Positions 1 through 7,694 of a DNA stretch of 64,000 bases are shown one piece after another. The notes beneath the pieces were generated by a model, which had not been told where the DNA came from, made no database searches, and saw nothing but the letters and a program-made list of their open reading frames with translations. The position numbers and the translations under genes are program-made. Source of the stretch: Sphingomonas sp. Leaf9 (GTDB taxonomy: Bacteria > Pseudomonadota > Alphaproteobacteria > Sphingomonadales > Sphingomonadaceae); the NCBI RefSeq assembly GCF_001421355.1, contig NZ_LMKC01000001.1, forward strand, positions 310,001 to 374,000, given 5' to 3'. The number at the start of each line of letters is the position of its first letter. Positions within the stretch are counted from its first letter, which is position 1.

Positions 1-1
1 C

Positions 2-1294
2 ATCACCCCGCCGCCCGCCGATGCGCTGTGGACCGCCAGCGGTACCAAGCTGACCCCGACCACCCCGGTTACGCTGACGACGCAGGCGGGCAGCCAGCGC
101 TACCTGATGCAGATCGCGGTCGACGCCAACTACATGTTCACCGTGCGCCAGAGCATCGTGAACACCGGGGCGCAGCCGGTGCAGGTCGCGACCTATGGCC
201 TGCTCAGCCGCCGCGGCGCGCCGGTCGACAAGGACACGATGACCATCCAGGTCGGCCCGATCTACGAAGCCGGTAACGGCGTGAAGTTCGACGTCGATTA
301 CAAGGATATCGACGCCACCCCGACGACCTTCGGCGCGAAGGGTGGCTGGCTCGGCTTCACCGACCATTACTGGATGACCGCGCTGATCCCCGATCAGAAC
401 GTGCAGCACGGCCTGACGCTGAAGGGCGGCGACCAGCGGCACCAGGCGGATTACCGTTCGCCGACGCTCGCCACGCTGAACCCCGGCCAGGCGATGACGC
501 AGAGCGCACGCTTCTTTGCGGGTGCCAAGGAGAACAAGGTCCTGAACGCCTATGAGGAACAGGGCGTGCCCTATTTCTCGCGCTCGATCGACTGGGGATG
601 GTTCCGCGTCGTCGAGGAACCGATCTTCGTCTATCTCGACTGGCTGTTTCGCATGGTCGGCAACTTCGGCGTGGCGATCATCCTGCTGACGCTGACGATC
701 CGCGGCCTGATGTTCCCGATCGCCCAGCGCCAGTTCGCATCGATGGCCGCCATGCGCGCCATCCAGCCCAAGCTGAAGGTGCTGCAGGAACGCTACAAGG
801 ACGACAAGCCGCGTCTCCAGCAGGAGATGATGGCGCTGTACAAGACGGAAAAGGTGAACCCGGTTGCCGGCTGTCTGCCGACGCTGATCCAGATCCCGAT
901 CTTCTACGCGCTGTACAAGGTGCTGTTGCTGACCATCGAGATGCGGCACCAGCCGTTCGTCGGCTGGATCAAGGATCTGTCCGCGCCCGATCCGGCGACG
1001 ATCCTGAACCTGTTCGGCTATCTCGACTTCACGCCGCCGCACTTCCTGGCGATCGGCATCGTGCCGGTGCTGCTCGGCATCTCGATGTACTTCCAGTTCA
1101 AGCTGAACCCGGCACCGATGGACGACATGCAGAAGCAGGTCTTCGGTCTCATGCCGTGGGTGCTGATGTTCATCATGGCCCCGTTCGCGGTCGGGCTGCA
1201 GGTGTACTGGATTACGTCGAACCTGCTGACGATCGCGCAGCAGCAGCTGCTCTATTCGCGGCATCCGGGTATGCGACAGGCCGCCGCGAAATGA
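2..1294 (+). CDS. yidC: Membrane protein insertase YidC (5' end missing)
   Basis: The reading frame is open from the first complete codon, so the start lies outside the window. YidC inserts and folds inner-membrane proteins, alone or with SecYEG. The visible part holds the end of the periplasmic beta-sandwich domain (up to about base 560) and the conserved five-helix core. The core includes the segment [14 protein letters not shown], with the conserved groove arginine, and a later hydrophobic block ending in [14 protein letters not shown]. The stop overlaps the engB start as ATGA, so the two genes are probably translated together. Identification is secure; only the N-terminal anchor and part of the periplasmic domain are missing. 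Confidence 0.96.
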   Translation: MTPPPADALWTASGTKLTPTTPVTLTTQAGSQRYLMQIAVDANYMFTVRQSIVNTGAQPVQVATYGLLSRRGAPVDKDTMTIQVGPIYEAGNGVKFDVDYKDIDATPTTFGAKGGWLGFTDHYWMTALIPDQNVQHGLTLKGGDQRHQADYRSPTLATLNPGQAMTQSARFFAGAKENKVLNAYEEQGVPYFSRSIDWGWFRVVEEPIFVYLDWLFRMVGNFGVAIILLTLTIRGLMFPIAQRQFASMAAMRAIQPKLKVLQERYKDDKPRLQQEMMALYKTEKVNPVAGCLPTLIQIPIFYALYKVLLLTIEMRHQPFVGWIKDLSAPDPATILNLFGYLDFTPPHFLAIGIVPVLLGISMYFQFKLNPAPMDDMQKQVFGLMPWVLMFIMAPFAVGLQVYWITSNLLTIAQQQLLYSRHPGMRQAAAK

Positions 1295-1959
1295 ACGACC
1301 TGCCGCCTCCCCCGCCCGGTGACGACCGCTTCGATCCCGACCAGATCGAAGCGGCACGCAAGATCTTTGCGGGACCGATCCAGTTCCTGAAGTCGGCGCC
1401 GTCGCTCGATTACCTGCCGTCACCCGACGTACCGGAAATCGCGTTCGCCGGTCGTTCGAACGTCGGCAAGTCGTCGCTCCTGAACGCGCTGACCGGTCGC
1501 ACCTCGCTCGCGCGTACTTCGGTCACGCCGGGGCGCACGCAGGAGCTGAACTTCTTCGACATCGGCACGCCGCTGAAACTGCGGCTGGTCGACATGCCCG
1601 GCTATGGTTTCGCCAAGGCACCCAAGGACATGGTGCGCAAGTGGCGCTATCTGGTGAACGACTATCTGCGCGGACGACAGGTGCTGAAGCGCACCCTCGT
1701 GCTGATCGATTCGCGCCACGGCATCAAGGATGTCGACCGCGAGGTGTTCGAGATGCTGGACAAGGCCGCGACCAGCTACCGTATCGTCCTGACCAAGACC
1801 GACAAGATCAAGGCGACCGAACTGGAAGACGTCTATGCCGCGGTTGGCGAAGAGGTCCGCAAGCGTCCGGCGGCGCATCCCGACGTGATCTCGACGTCGA
1901 GCGAGAAGGGCATGGGCATCGCCGAACTCCGCGCGGCGGTGATCGAGTCGATCGGCTGA
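1291..1959 (+). CDS. engB: Ribosome biogenesis GTP-binding protein EngB/YihA
   Basis: A 222-residue protein of the TRAFAC EngB family, a GTPase required for large-subunit ribosome assembly. G1 is [10 protein letters not shown], the threonine-rich G2 region contains [10 protein letters not shown]3 is DMPGYG, G4 is TKTDK and G5 is STSSEKG. The chosen ATG overlaps the yidC stop by four bases. The frame stays open upstream into yidC, but those codons read a shadow translation. Before G1 there is a proline- and aspartate-rich extension of about 45 residues. The yidC-engB order is common in Alphaproteobacteria. Confidence 0.96.
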   Translation: MNDLPPPPPGDDRFDPDQIEAARKIFAGPIQFLKSAPSLDYLPSPDVPEIAFAGRSNVGKSSLLNALTGRTSLARTSVTPGRTQELNFFDIGTPLKLRLVDMPGYGFAKAPKDMVRKWRYLVNDYLRGRQVLKRTLVLIDSRHGIKDVDREVFEMLDKAATSYRIVLTKTDKIKATELEDVYAAVGEEVRKRPAAHPDVISTSSEKGMGIAELRAAVIESIG

Positions 1960-1964
1960 CGCTT

Positions 1965-2120
1965 CGTCATTCTGCCGCAGGCCGGGATGACGACTGAGGC
2001 CCGCCCGCTCCAATCGAATGTTCGTCATTCCCGCGAAGGCGGGAACCCATACCCGCTGGCCTTTCGATCAAAACGCGACGTCAGCGCATATGGACTCCCG
2101 CCTTCGCGGGAGTGACGAAG
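1965..2120. repeat. Intergenic palindromic repeats (family A)
   Basis: The gap between engB and the exoD-like gene holds inverted repeats. A small imperfect one (CGTCATTCTGCC ... GGGATGACGA) sits at about 1967-1997. A larger pair runs from 2021 to 2045 and from 2094 to 2119; each arm carries the core CCCGC(G/C)TTCGCGGG flanked by GTCATT or GTGACG. The same core recurs at 43489-43513. These look like REP-type extragenic palindromes. Lying between convergent genes, they could also act as a transcription stop. Confidence 0.75.
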
Positions 2121-2160
2121 GGGAGCGCCGCGTCCGACCGGCCGGACGATCGCGCTGCTC

Positions 2161-2778
2161 CTACCCCGCCTTCGAAGCAAACAGCCCCGCCCCCAGCGCG
2201 ACTGCGCCCACCGACAGCGCGCACGCGACAATCATCAACAGCCCGTCGCGCACCAACAGTGCAATCCCGAACGCCATGATCGCTGCCATCGGCGCGGTGC
2301 TGGCAAAGGGCAGCAGCTCCAGCGGCGGCACGGTCAGGCACAGCAGGATCACTGCGACCCCCGCAACCTTCACCATCGGCCCCTTGGTCAGCGCAGGCAG
2401 GCGTCCGTGAAACCACTGGTCCATCCGCCGGGCGATCGGCCGGGTCTTGTCGGCGACCTTGACCAGCTTCGCCCCCTTCAGCCCGCGATTGGCGAGAAAC
2501 CCCGGCAGCCACAGGTGCTTGCGTCCCAGCACCAGCTGTGCCGCCAGCAGGATCATCACGACCGCCATCGCCGTCGGCAGGCCCGGAATCCCGCCGACCG
2601 GAGAGATGTCGATCAGCGGGAAGATGATGAAGAACGGGCCGTACGCCCGCTGGCCCAGCGCCTCCAGCGCGTCGCCCAGCTTCGCTTTGTCGTCGCCCGC
2701 CTGTCCGCCCAATTCCCGCAGCCGGTCGAGCACCTCACTCACGCTGTGCGGGTCGCCGCTTTTATCGTTATCCGCCAT
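2161..2778 (-). CDS. ExoD-family exopolysaccharide-synthesis membrane protein
   Basis: A 205-residue protein resembling the ExoD family, named for a Rhizobium exopolysaccharide gene whose biochemical role is unsettled. It begins with a polar region of about 45 residues. The family-like segment YGPFFIIFPLIDISPVGGIPGLPT follows (from about residue 46), then a hydrophobic stretch, a basic loop and two or three C-terminal helices. The start at MADNDK was chosen because it avoids overlap with the divergent glutathione S-transferase gene; upstream in-frame ATGs exist at 2802 and 2880. No clear ribosome-binding site decides between them. Inner-membrane location is inferred. Confidence 0.8.
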   Translation of the reverse strand: MADNDKSGDPHSVSEVLDRLRELGGQAGDDKAKLGDALEALGQRAYGPFFIIFPLIDISPVGGIPGLPTAMAVVMILLAAQLVLGRKHLWLPGFLANRGLKGAKLVKVADKTRPIARRMDQWFHGRLPALTKGPMVKVAGVAVILLCLTVPPLELLPFASTAPMAAIMAFGIALLVRDGLLMIVACALSVGAVALGAGLFASKAG

Positions 2779-2854
2779 GCACTTGCCAACGGATCGTTCC
2801 ATGGCCGGTTCCAACCGCTCGACACGGCCGTCCGCGCATGGCACGACCCGGCCC

Positions 2855-3523
2855 ATGCTGAAGCTCATCATCGGGAACAAGGCCTATTCCTCCTGGTCGC
2901 TGCGCGGCTGGCTGGCGGCCAAGCTGTCGGGCCTGCCGTTCGAGGAGGTCGTCGTGCCGCTCTACGACGCCGACTGGGACAAGCGTCGCGAGGGCGACGA
3001 GTTCGCGCCGTCGTCGGGCAAGGTCCCAATCCTGTGGGACGGCGACGATATCGTCGTGTGGGACAGCCTGGCGATCGTCGAATATCTGAACGAGAAATCG
3101 GGCGGCGACAAATTCTGGCCGGCCGATCCGGCGGCACGCGCCATGGCGCGGTCGATGGCGGCGGAGATGCATTCGGGCTTCGCGCCCTTACGCCGCAAGC
3201 ACAGCATGAACGTCCGCCAGGTCTATGACCCGACCCAACCCGACGCCGACGTCGCGGCCGACCTGTCGCGCATCTACGAGCTATGGGCACAGGCCCGCGC
3301 CCGCTTCGGGCATGGCGGCGACTATCTGTTCGGCGACTTCGGCGCGGTCGACATCATGTTTGCACCGGTGGCGACGCGCATCGTCACCTATTCGCTACCC
3401 TGCCCGCGCTTTGCGATGGGCTATATCATCACCCTGTTGCAGCACCCGTGGATGCAGGATTGGATCGCCGCCGCGCAGGAAGAGGAATGGGTGCTGGAAC
3501 AGTACGAGCAGCCGGTGACGTAA
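2855..3523 (+). CDS. Glutathione S-transferase family protein
   Basis: A 222-residue cytosolic-type glutathione transferase. The thioredoxin-fold N-terminus starts MLKLIIGNKAYSSWSLRGW, where the serine-rich turn is the usual place for the glutathione-activating residue. It continues with GKVPILWDGDD (the cis-proline segment) and VVWDSLAIVEYL (the glutathione-binding ES/DS position). The all-helical C-terminal domain contains FGAVDIMFAPVATR, which corresponds to the N-capping-box region. The frame is open far upstream, but the family N-terminus sits exactly at this ATG. The substrate is unknown. It is transcribed alone, divergent from the exoD-like gene. Confidence 0.93.
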   Translation: MLKLIIGNKAYSSWSLRGWLAAKLSGLPFEEVVVPLYDADWDKRREGDEFAPSSGKVPILWDGDDIVVWDSLAIVEYLNEKSGGDKFWPADPAARAMARSMAAEMHSGFAPLRRKHSMNVRQVYDPTQPDADVAADLSRIYELWAQARARFGHGGDYLFGDFGAVDIMFAPVATRIVTYSLPCPRFAMGYIITLLQHPWMQDWIAAAQEEEWVLEQYEQPVT

Positions 3524-3526
3524 CGA

Positions 3527-3666
3527 TCCTCCCCGCTCCGCGGGGAGGGGGACCGCCGCGCAGCGGTGGTGGAGGGGGGGGTTCACCACGCAAAGCAACC
3601 GTAGCGGATGCCGATACCCCCCCTCCACCAGCCTGCGGCTGGTCCCCCTCCCCGTGCCGGGGAGGA
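3527..3666. repeat. Long inverted repeat, family C
   Basis: An element of about 140 bp lies between the GST and hydrolase genes. Its outer arms are TCCTCCCCG and CGGGGAGGA. Inside these are two secondary hairpins, and inner arms rich in GGTGGAGGGGG and CCCCCTCCACCAGCC. A second copy with the same architecture lies at 22077-22210. It is probably a non-autonomous palindromic element that also serves as a bidirectional terminator for these convergent genes. Confidence 0.8.
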
Positions 3667-3668
3667 AC

Positions 3669-4418
3669 TTACGCCAGAAACCCCGCGATTGCGTCGCCCA
3701 GTTCCTTCTTCACCACCGCGCTCATATGATTGCCCGGCGTCTCGACTAGCCGCGCATCGGGCAGCAGTTCCGCCAGTGCGGCATGGCTGCCATTGTCATC
3801 GTCGTCCTCGCCCGCCAGCACCAGCACCGGCTGCACGATCGCAGCCAGTTCCTCGCGCGACGTATCGACGAACGTGTCGAGAATGCCGAGCAGCGCCACC
3901 GGATCGCCACCGGTGGTCTTCAGGAACGCTTCGGCCATCCACTCCGGCGATCCCCGCTCGAAACTGCCGAGGTTGGTCAGGATGCGCCGGAAATGCGCCG
4001 CGCGCCGCCCGGTGTCGAGCAGCCCTTCGAGGCCCATTCCGCTCAGCACCAGCCGCCCCGGATTGGCCCCCATCGTCACCATCCGCACCGCCGTCCGCGC
4101 GCCCAGCGAATAGCCACCCAGGTCGTAGTCGCTCAGCCCCAGATGCGCGAGCAGCGCCATGCCGTCCCGCGCCAGCGCATCGGGCGGATAGGCCGCCGCG
4201 GCATGCGGCCGGGCGCTCGCGCCATGCGCCCGCAGGTCGGGCAGGATCACTCGCCGGCCCAGCGCCGCGATCTTCGCTGCATGACCATATTTGATCCAGT
4301 TGGTGTCGGCATCGCTGAAATAGCCGTGGATCAGCATGACCGGCCGCCCCTCGCCCATTTCATGCCAGGCAATCTCCGCCCCGTCGAAACTGGCGAAGCG
4401 ATGGGTGGTGACGGGCAT
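3669..4418 (-). CDS. Alpha/beta-fold hydrolase
   Basis: A protein of about 249 residues with the alpha/beta-hydrolase plan. It has an oxyanion-hole motif MLIHGYFSD, the strand-turn-helix ILPDLRAHGAS, a nucleophile elbow GGYSLGAR (the central serine is the likely nucleophile), a late acidic segment VLAGEDDDD and a final PGNHMS with the probable catalytic histidine. No signal peptide is visible. The start MPVTTHRF at 4418 was preferred over an ATG 42 bases upstream because the fold begins here; neither has a strong ribosome-binding site. The natural substrate cannot be named. Confidence 0.87.
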   Translation of the reverse strand: MPVTTHRFASFDGAEIAWHEMGEGRPVMLIHGYFSDADTNWIKYGHAAKIAALGRRVILPDLRAHGASARPHAAAAYPPDALARDGMALLAHLGLSDYDLGGYSLGARTAVRMVTMGANPGRLVLSGMGLEGLLDTGRRAAHFRRILTNLGSFERGSPEWMAEAFLKTTGGDPVALLGILDTFVDTSREELAAIVQPVLVLAGEDDDDNGSHAALAELLPDARLVETPGNHMSAVVKKELGDAIAGFLA

Positions 4419-4575
4419 CTGGGTCACGGTCGGGCAATCCTTGGCTTGGGTCACTGGCATCCGGGCTATGGGAGGATCGATTGCGCCTGTCGACCCATTG
4501 TCCTACCATTTGCCACTTCACCAGCGCGCGAAATCAAGTTAGTATCCAAAGCAACAAAAGAACAAGCGGGAGAGG

Positions 4576-5220
4576 GTGCCGGCCAGACCGGAGACCGACG
4601 CCATCACCCCCGCCCTGCCCCATAGCGGCGTGCCGCACAGCCGATCCGAAGATGTCTATGCGCTGGTCGTCGGTTGCGTGATGATCGCGCTCGGCCTTGC
4701 CATGTTGCACGCCGCCGGGCTGGTGACGGGGGGCATTGCCGGGGTCGCGCTGCTGGTGTCCTATCTGGTCCCGTTGCCGACCGGCGTGCTGTTCACGCTC
4801 ATCAACATCCCCTTCTTCCTCTTCGCCCGCCGGGCGATGGGGGCGCGCTTCATGTGGCGGACCATCGCGGTCAATGGCGGGATCGCGCTGTTTTCCACCA
4901 TGGCGCGCTACGGCTTTCGTATCGTGGAGGTCCATCCCGCCTTTGCCGCCATTGCCGGGGGCACGGTGATCGGCATGGGCATCCTGGCGCTGGCCCGGCA
5001 CGACGCCGGGGTCGGCGGCACCGGCGTCGTCACCCTATGGCTGCAACGCACGCGCGGCTGGAATGCCGGCCGCACGCAGATCGCGATCGACCTCGCCATC
5101 CTCGCCGCATCGTTCGCAGTCGTCTCGCCGGGCAAGGTCGCATGGTCGGCGGTGAGCGCCGCGGCGATCAGCGGCATCCTGATCGCGTGGCATCGTCCGG
5201 GGCGCTACACCGGCTATTGA
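4576..5220 (+). CDS. YitT-like integral membrane protein
   Basis: A 214-residue protein with about five hydrophobic helices after a 25-residue polar N-terminus. The segments AAGLVTGGIAGVALL and NIPFFLFARRAMG, and the glycine-rich HDAGVGGTGVV, are typical of the YitT (DUF161) membrane family, whose transported substrate is unknown. The start is GTG, preceded closely by a purine run (GCGGGAGAGG), since no ATG precedes the conserved region. It sits alone between two minus-strand genes. Confidence 0.82.
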   Translation: MPARPETDAITPALPHSGVPHSRSEDVYALVVGCVMIALGLAMLHAAGLVTGGIAGVALLVSYLVPLPTGVLFTLINIPFFLFARRAMGARFMWRTIAVNGGIALFSTMARYGFRIVEVHPAFAAIAGGTVIGMGILALARHDAGVGGTGVVTLWLQRTRGWNAGRTQIAIDLAILAASFAVVSPGKVAWSAVSAAAISGILIAWHRPGRYTGY

Positions 5221-5224
5221 CCGA

Positions 5225-5926
5225 TCAGGCGGCGACGGCCGCGATCTGGTCGTTCGCGCGCAGCATCGCCGATGCGCGTTCGGTGGCGTGGCGGATATCC
5301 TCGGCCAGCGACTTCACCTCGCGCGCGACGACCGCAAAGCCGGTCCCGGCCTCGCCCGCCCGCGCCGCCTCGATCGCGGCGTTCAGCGCGACGAGCCGGG
5401 TCTGCGCGGTGATGTCGCCGATCGACGTCACGATCGCCGCCAGCTGCGCCATGACCGATCGCAACGCATCCGCCTGCCCCTCCAGCCGCGCCTGAAACCG
5501 CTGCCCCTCGTCGAAGCGCGTCTGCACCTCACGTTCCAGCAGCACCTGGCGGGTCAGGTCGGTCGCGATCTTGACGATGGACGATGGCCTGCCGTCGGTG
5601 TCGAGGATCGGGTTATACGTCGCCTGCAACCACACGTCGCGGCCCTGCCGGTCGACGCGGCGGTACATCCCGCTGTCGAACGCCCCGCTGCCGAGCTTGT
5701 GCCAGAATTGCGCATAGGTCGCGGAACCGCTGTCCTCCGCGCGACAGAACATGCGGTGATGGTGACCGCGCACCTGCACCAGCGAATATCCCATGGTGTC
5801 GAGGAACAGGTCGTTGGCCCATAGCACGGTGCCGTCGAGCGCGAAGTCGACCACCGCCTGCGATCGGCAGATCGCCTCCCACGCGCCGACATATAGCGCG
5901 CCATCCCGGATACCCTGCGTGTCCAT
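5225..5926 (-). CDS. Short soluble PAS-domain chemoreceptor (MCP)
   Basis: A 233-residue protein without membrane segments. Residues from about 20 to 130 form a PAS domain of the chemoreceptor/Aer-like kind, with [15 protein letters not shown] and the C-terminal [11 protein letters not shown]. It is followed by a short coiled coil and the conserved tip of the MCP signalling hairpin, [20 protein letters not shown] and [12 protein letters not shown]. The signalling domain is only about 80 residues, roughly half the usual length, so the hairpin legs are very short. It probably senses a cytoplasmic or redox signal and couples to CheA and CheW; the che operon is 48 kb away. A CtrA-like box lies just upstream of the start. 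Confidence 0.88.
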   Translation of the reverse strand: MDTQGIRDGALYVGAWEAICRSQAVVDFALDGTVLWANDLFLDTMGYSLVQVRGHHHRMFCRAEDSGSATYAQFWHKLGSGAFDSGMYRRVDRQGRDVWLQATYNPILDTDGRPSSIVKIATDLTRQVLLEREVQTRFDEGQRFQARLEGQADALRSVMAQLAAIVTSIGDITAQTRLVALNAAIEAARAGEAGTGFAVVAREVKSLAEDIRHATERASAMLRANDQIAAVAA

Positions 5927-5950
5927 ATGCGGATATTGCGCATCAGTTGG

Positions 5951-5965
5951 TTAAGGCGGCCTTAG
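5951..5965 (-). promoter_or_regulatory. CtrA-like box upstream of the PAS chemoreceptor
   Basis: The sequence TTAA-GGCGGCC-TTAG ends the PAS receptor's upstream region, about 25-40 bases before its ATG on the minus strand. It matches TTAA-N7-TTAA, the box recognised by the alphaproteobacterial cell-cycle and motility regulator CtrA, with one mismatch. The regulator itself is not in the window. Confidence 0.45.
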
Positions 5966-6030
5966 CAAATGGGCTTCGCCGACCATGGCCACGGCACGTC
6001 ACCGTACGCAGCCCTCGCCCATCCGCGTCC

Positions 6031-6065
6031 GCTTCGTCCTCCGGACCGGTGCCGGAGGACGAAGC
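6031..6065 (-). terminator. Perfect 14-bp hairpin after asd
   Basis: GCTTCGTCCTCCGG and its exact reverse complement enclose a seven-base loop just beyond the asd stop on the minus strand. There is no U-run, so termination would rely on the strong stem or on Rho. The hairpin may also protect the 3' end of the mRNA. Confidence 0.6.
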
Positions 6066-6075
6066 CGATCGCCGA

Positions 6076-7101
6076 TCAGTCCTTCTTCAAGTGCCGGCGG
6101 CCAAGCAGCTCGGCGATCTGCACCGCATTCAGCGCCGCGCCTTTGCGCAGATTGTCCGACACGCACCACAGCGCCAGGCCGTTCTCGACGGTCGAATCCT
6201 CGCGCACGCGGCTGACATAGGTCGCGAAGTCGCCGACGCATTCGATCGGCGTCGCGTATCCACCGTCCTCGCGCTTGTCGACCAGCATGATGCCGGGGGC
6301 TTCGCGCAGGATCTTCTGCGCATCTTCCGCCGACAGTTCGTTTTCCATCTCGATGTTGATCGCTTCGGAATGGCCGACGAACACCGGCACGCGGACACAG
6401 GTCGCGGTCACCTTGATCTTCGGATCGAGGATTTTCTTCGTTTCGACCACCATCTTCCACTCTTCCTTGGTCGACCCGTCGTCGAGGAAGCTGTCGATGT
6501 GCGGGATTACGTTGAACGCGATCTGCTTGGTGAACTTCTTGGGCTCGGCGCTGTCGCCGACGAAGATGTTGCGGCTCTGTTCGAACAGCTCGTCCATCCC
6601 GGCCTTGCCCGCGCCCGACACCGACTGGTACGTCGCGACGACGACGCGGGTGATCTTTGCCGCATCGTGGATCGGCTTCAGCGCGACGACCATCTGCGCG
6701 GTCGAGCAATTTGGGTTCGCGATGATGTTCTTGACGCGGTATCCGTCGATCGCCTCCGGGTTCACTTCCGGCACGATCAGCGGCACGTCGGGGTCCATGC
6801 GATACAGCGACGAATTGTCGATCACGGTGCAGCCGGCGGCGGCGAACTTGGGCGCATAGACCTTCGTCGCCTCGCTGCCGATCGCGAACAGCGCCATGTC
6901 CCAGCCGGTGGGATCGAAATGCTCGATATTCTGGATCTTGTACTGCTTGCCGGTCTCACCGAAGTCGGCCATATCGCCGGCCGAGCGCGACGATGCCAGC
7001 ACCGCCAGATCGTCGATCGGAAACTCCCGCTCCGCCAGGATGTTCAGCATTTCGCGCCCGACATTGCCGGTCGCGCCCGCGACGACTACCCGATAACCCA
7101 C
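6076..7101 (-). CDS. asd: Aspartate-semialdehyde dehydrogenase
   Basis: A 341-residue cytosolic enzyme that reduces aspartyl phosphate to aspartate semialdehyde with NADPH, feeding the lysine/diaminopimelate, methionine and threonine branches. The N-terminus VVVAGATGNVGREML is the Rossmann dinucleotide site. NPNCSTAQMVVALKP holds the catalytic cysteine, and VPVFVGHSEAINIEME contains conserved C-terminal-domain residues. The start is GTG with a good ribosome-binding site (GGAG) seven bases upstream; the frame is open for another 60 codons, but those do not resemble the family. It appears monocistronic. Confidence 0.96.
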   Translation of the reverse strand: MGYRVVVAGATGNVGREMLNILAEREFPIDDLAVLASSRSAGDMADFGETGKQYKIQNIEHFDPTGWDMALFAIGSEATKVYAPKFAAAGCTVIDNSSLYRMDPDVPLIVPEVNPEAIDGYRVKNIIANPNCSTAQMVVALKPIHDAAKITRVVVATYQSVSGAGKAGMDELFEQSRNIFVGDSAEPKKFTKQIAFNVIPHIDSFLDDGSTKEEWKMVVETKKILDPKIKVTATCVRVPVFVGHSEAINIEMENELSAEDAQKILREAPGIMLVDKREDGGYATPIECVGDFATYVSRVREDSTVENGLALWCVSDNLRKGAALNAVQIAELLGRRHLKKD

Positions 7102-7249
7102 TTGCTTACTCCGCGTTCTTAACTTGCGCGAACGCATAGTCGCCTTGGAAGAAAAGTCCAGCAGTTCGGGGAACACGGCGGGCTGCGACCCGGCCCTTGC
7201 CCTCCGGGCGGCACGGTGCGCATCATTCAGACTGGATCGGAGGAACGGG

Positions 7250-7693
7250 ATGATTGCACCACCCAAGTCGTTGGATCTGAGCGACATTGATGCGGCGCCT
7301 AGCCCGACCCTGCACCGTCATGGTGCCCCAATGAGCCGGCGGGCGAGGGCCGCGCCGATCGTCGCAATCGCGTTAATCGCGGGCACCGCGATCGGAACGA
7401 CGGCCGGACTCCACTTGGCGAAACCGGGCGCACTGATCGAGGTGGAAACCTCGCCTGACCGAAAGGAGCGGGTCGAGCTCTACCGTCCGGATCGCTGGCA
7501 ACAACTGACCGGCCACCCCTCGGCCGACTATGCCGTCGCACGCCTGTCCTCGGCCGCCGACGGCACCGTGCTGACGACCAGCCCGCCCTTCTATCTCGAC
7601 GGATCGGGGGCGACACGATGGTCGCCGCAGGCGGTCGAGATCGGCACCGCCGCCCGGTACGACCGGGCAACGGGCCGATGGTCGGTACAGTAG
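7250..7693 (+). CDS. Hypothetical single-span membrane-anchored protein
   Basis: A 147-residue protein of unknown function. The start at 7250 has a clear GGAGGA site; an in-frame ATG at 7124 lacks one and would overlap the asd 5' region. Residues about 28-55 form a basic-then-hydrophobic segment (ARAAPIVAIALIAGTAIGTT) that should act as a signal anchor. The rest is a small soluble domain with LIEVETSPDRKERVELYRP, probably beta-rich and periplasmic. It converges with the DPP IV gene, whose stop is one base away. No family is recognised. Confidence 0.6.
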   Translation: MIAPPKSLDLSDIDAAPSPTLHRHGAPMSRRARAAPIVAIALIAGTAIGTTAGLHLAKPGALIEVETSPDRKERVELYRPDRWQQLTGHPSADYAVARLSSAADGTVLTTSPPFYLDGSGATRWSPQAVEIGTAARYDRATGRWSVQ

Positions 7694-7694
7694 C

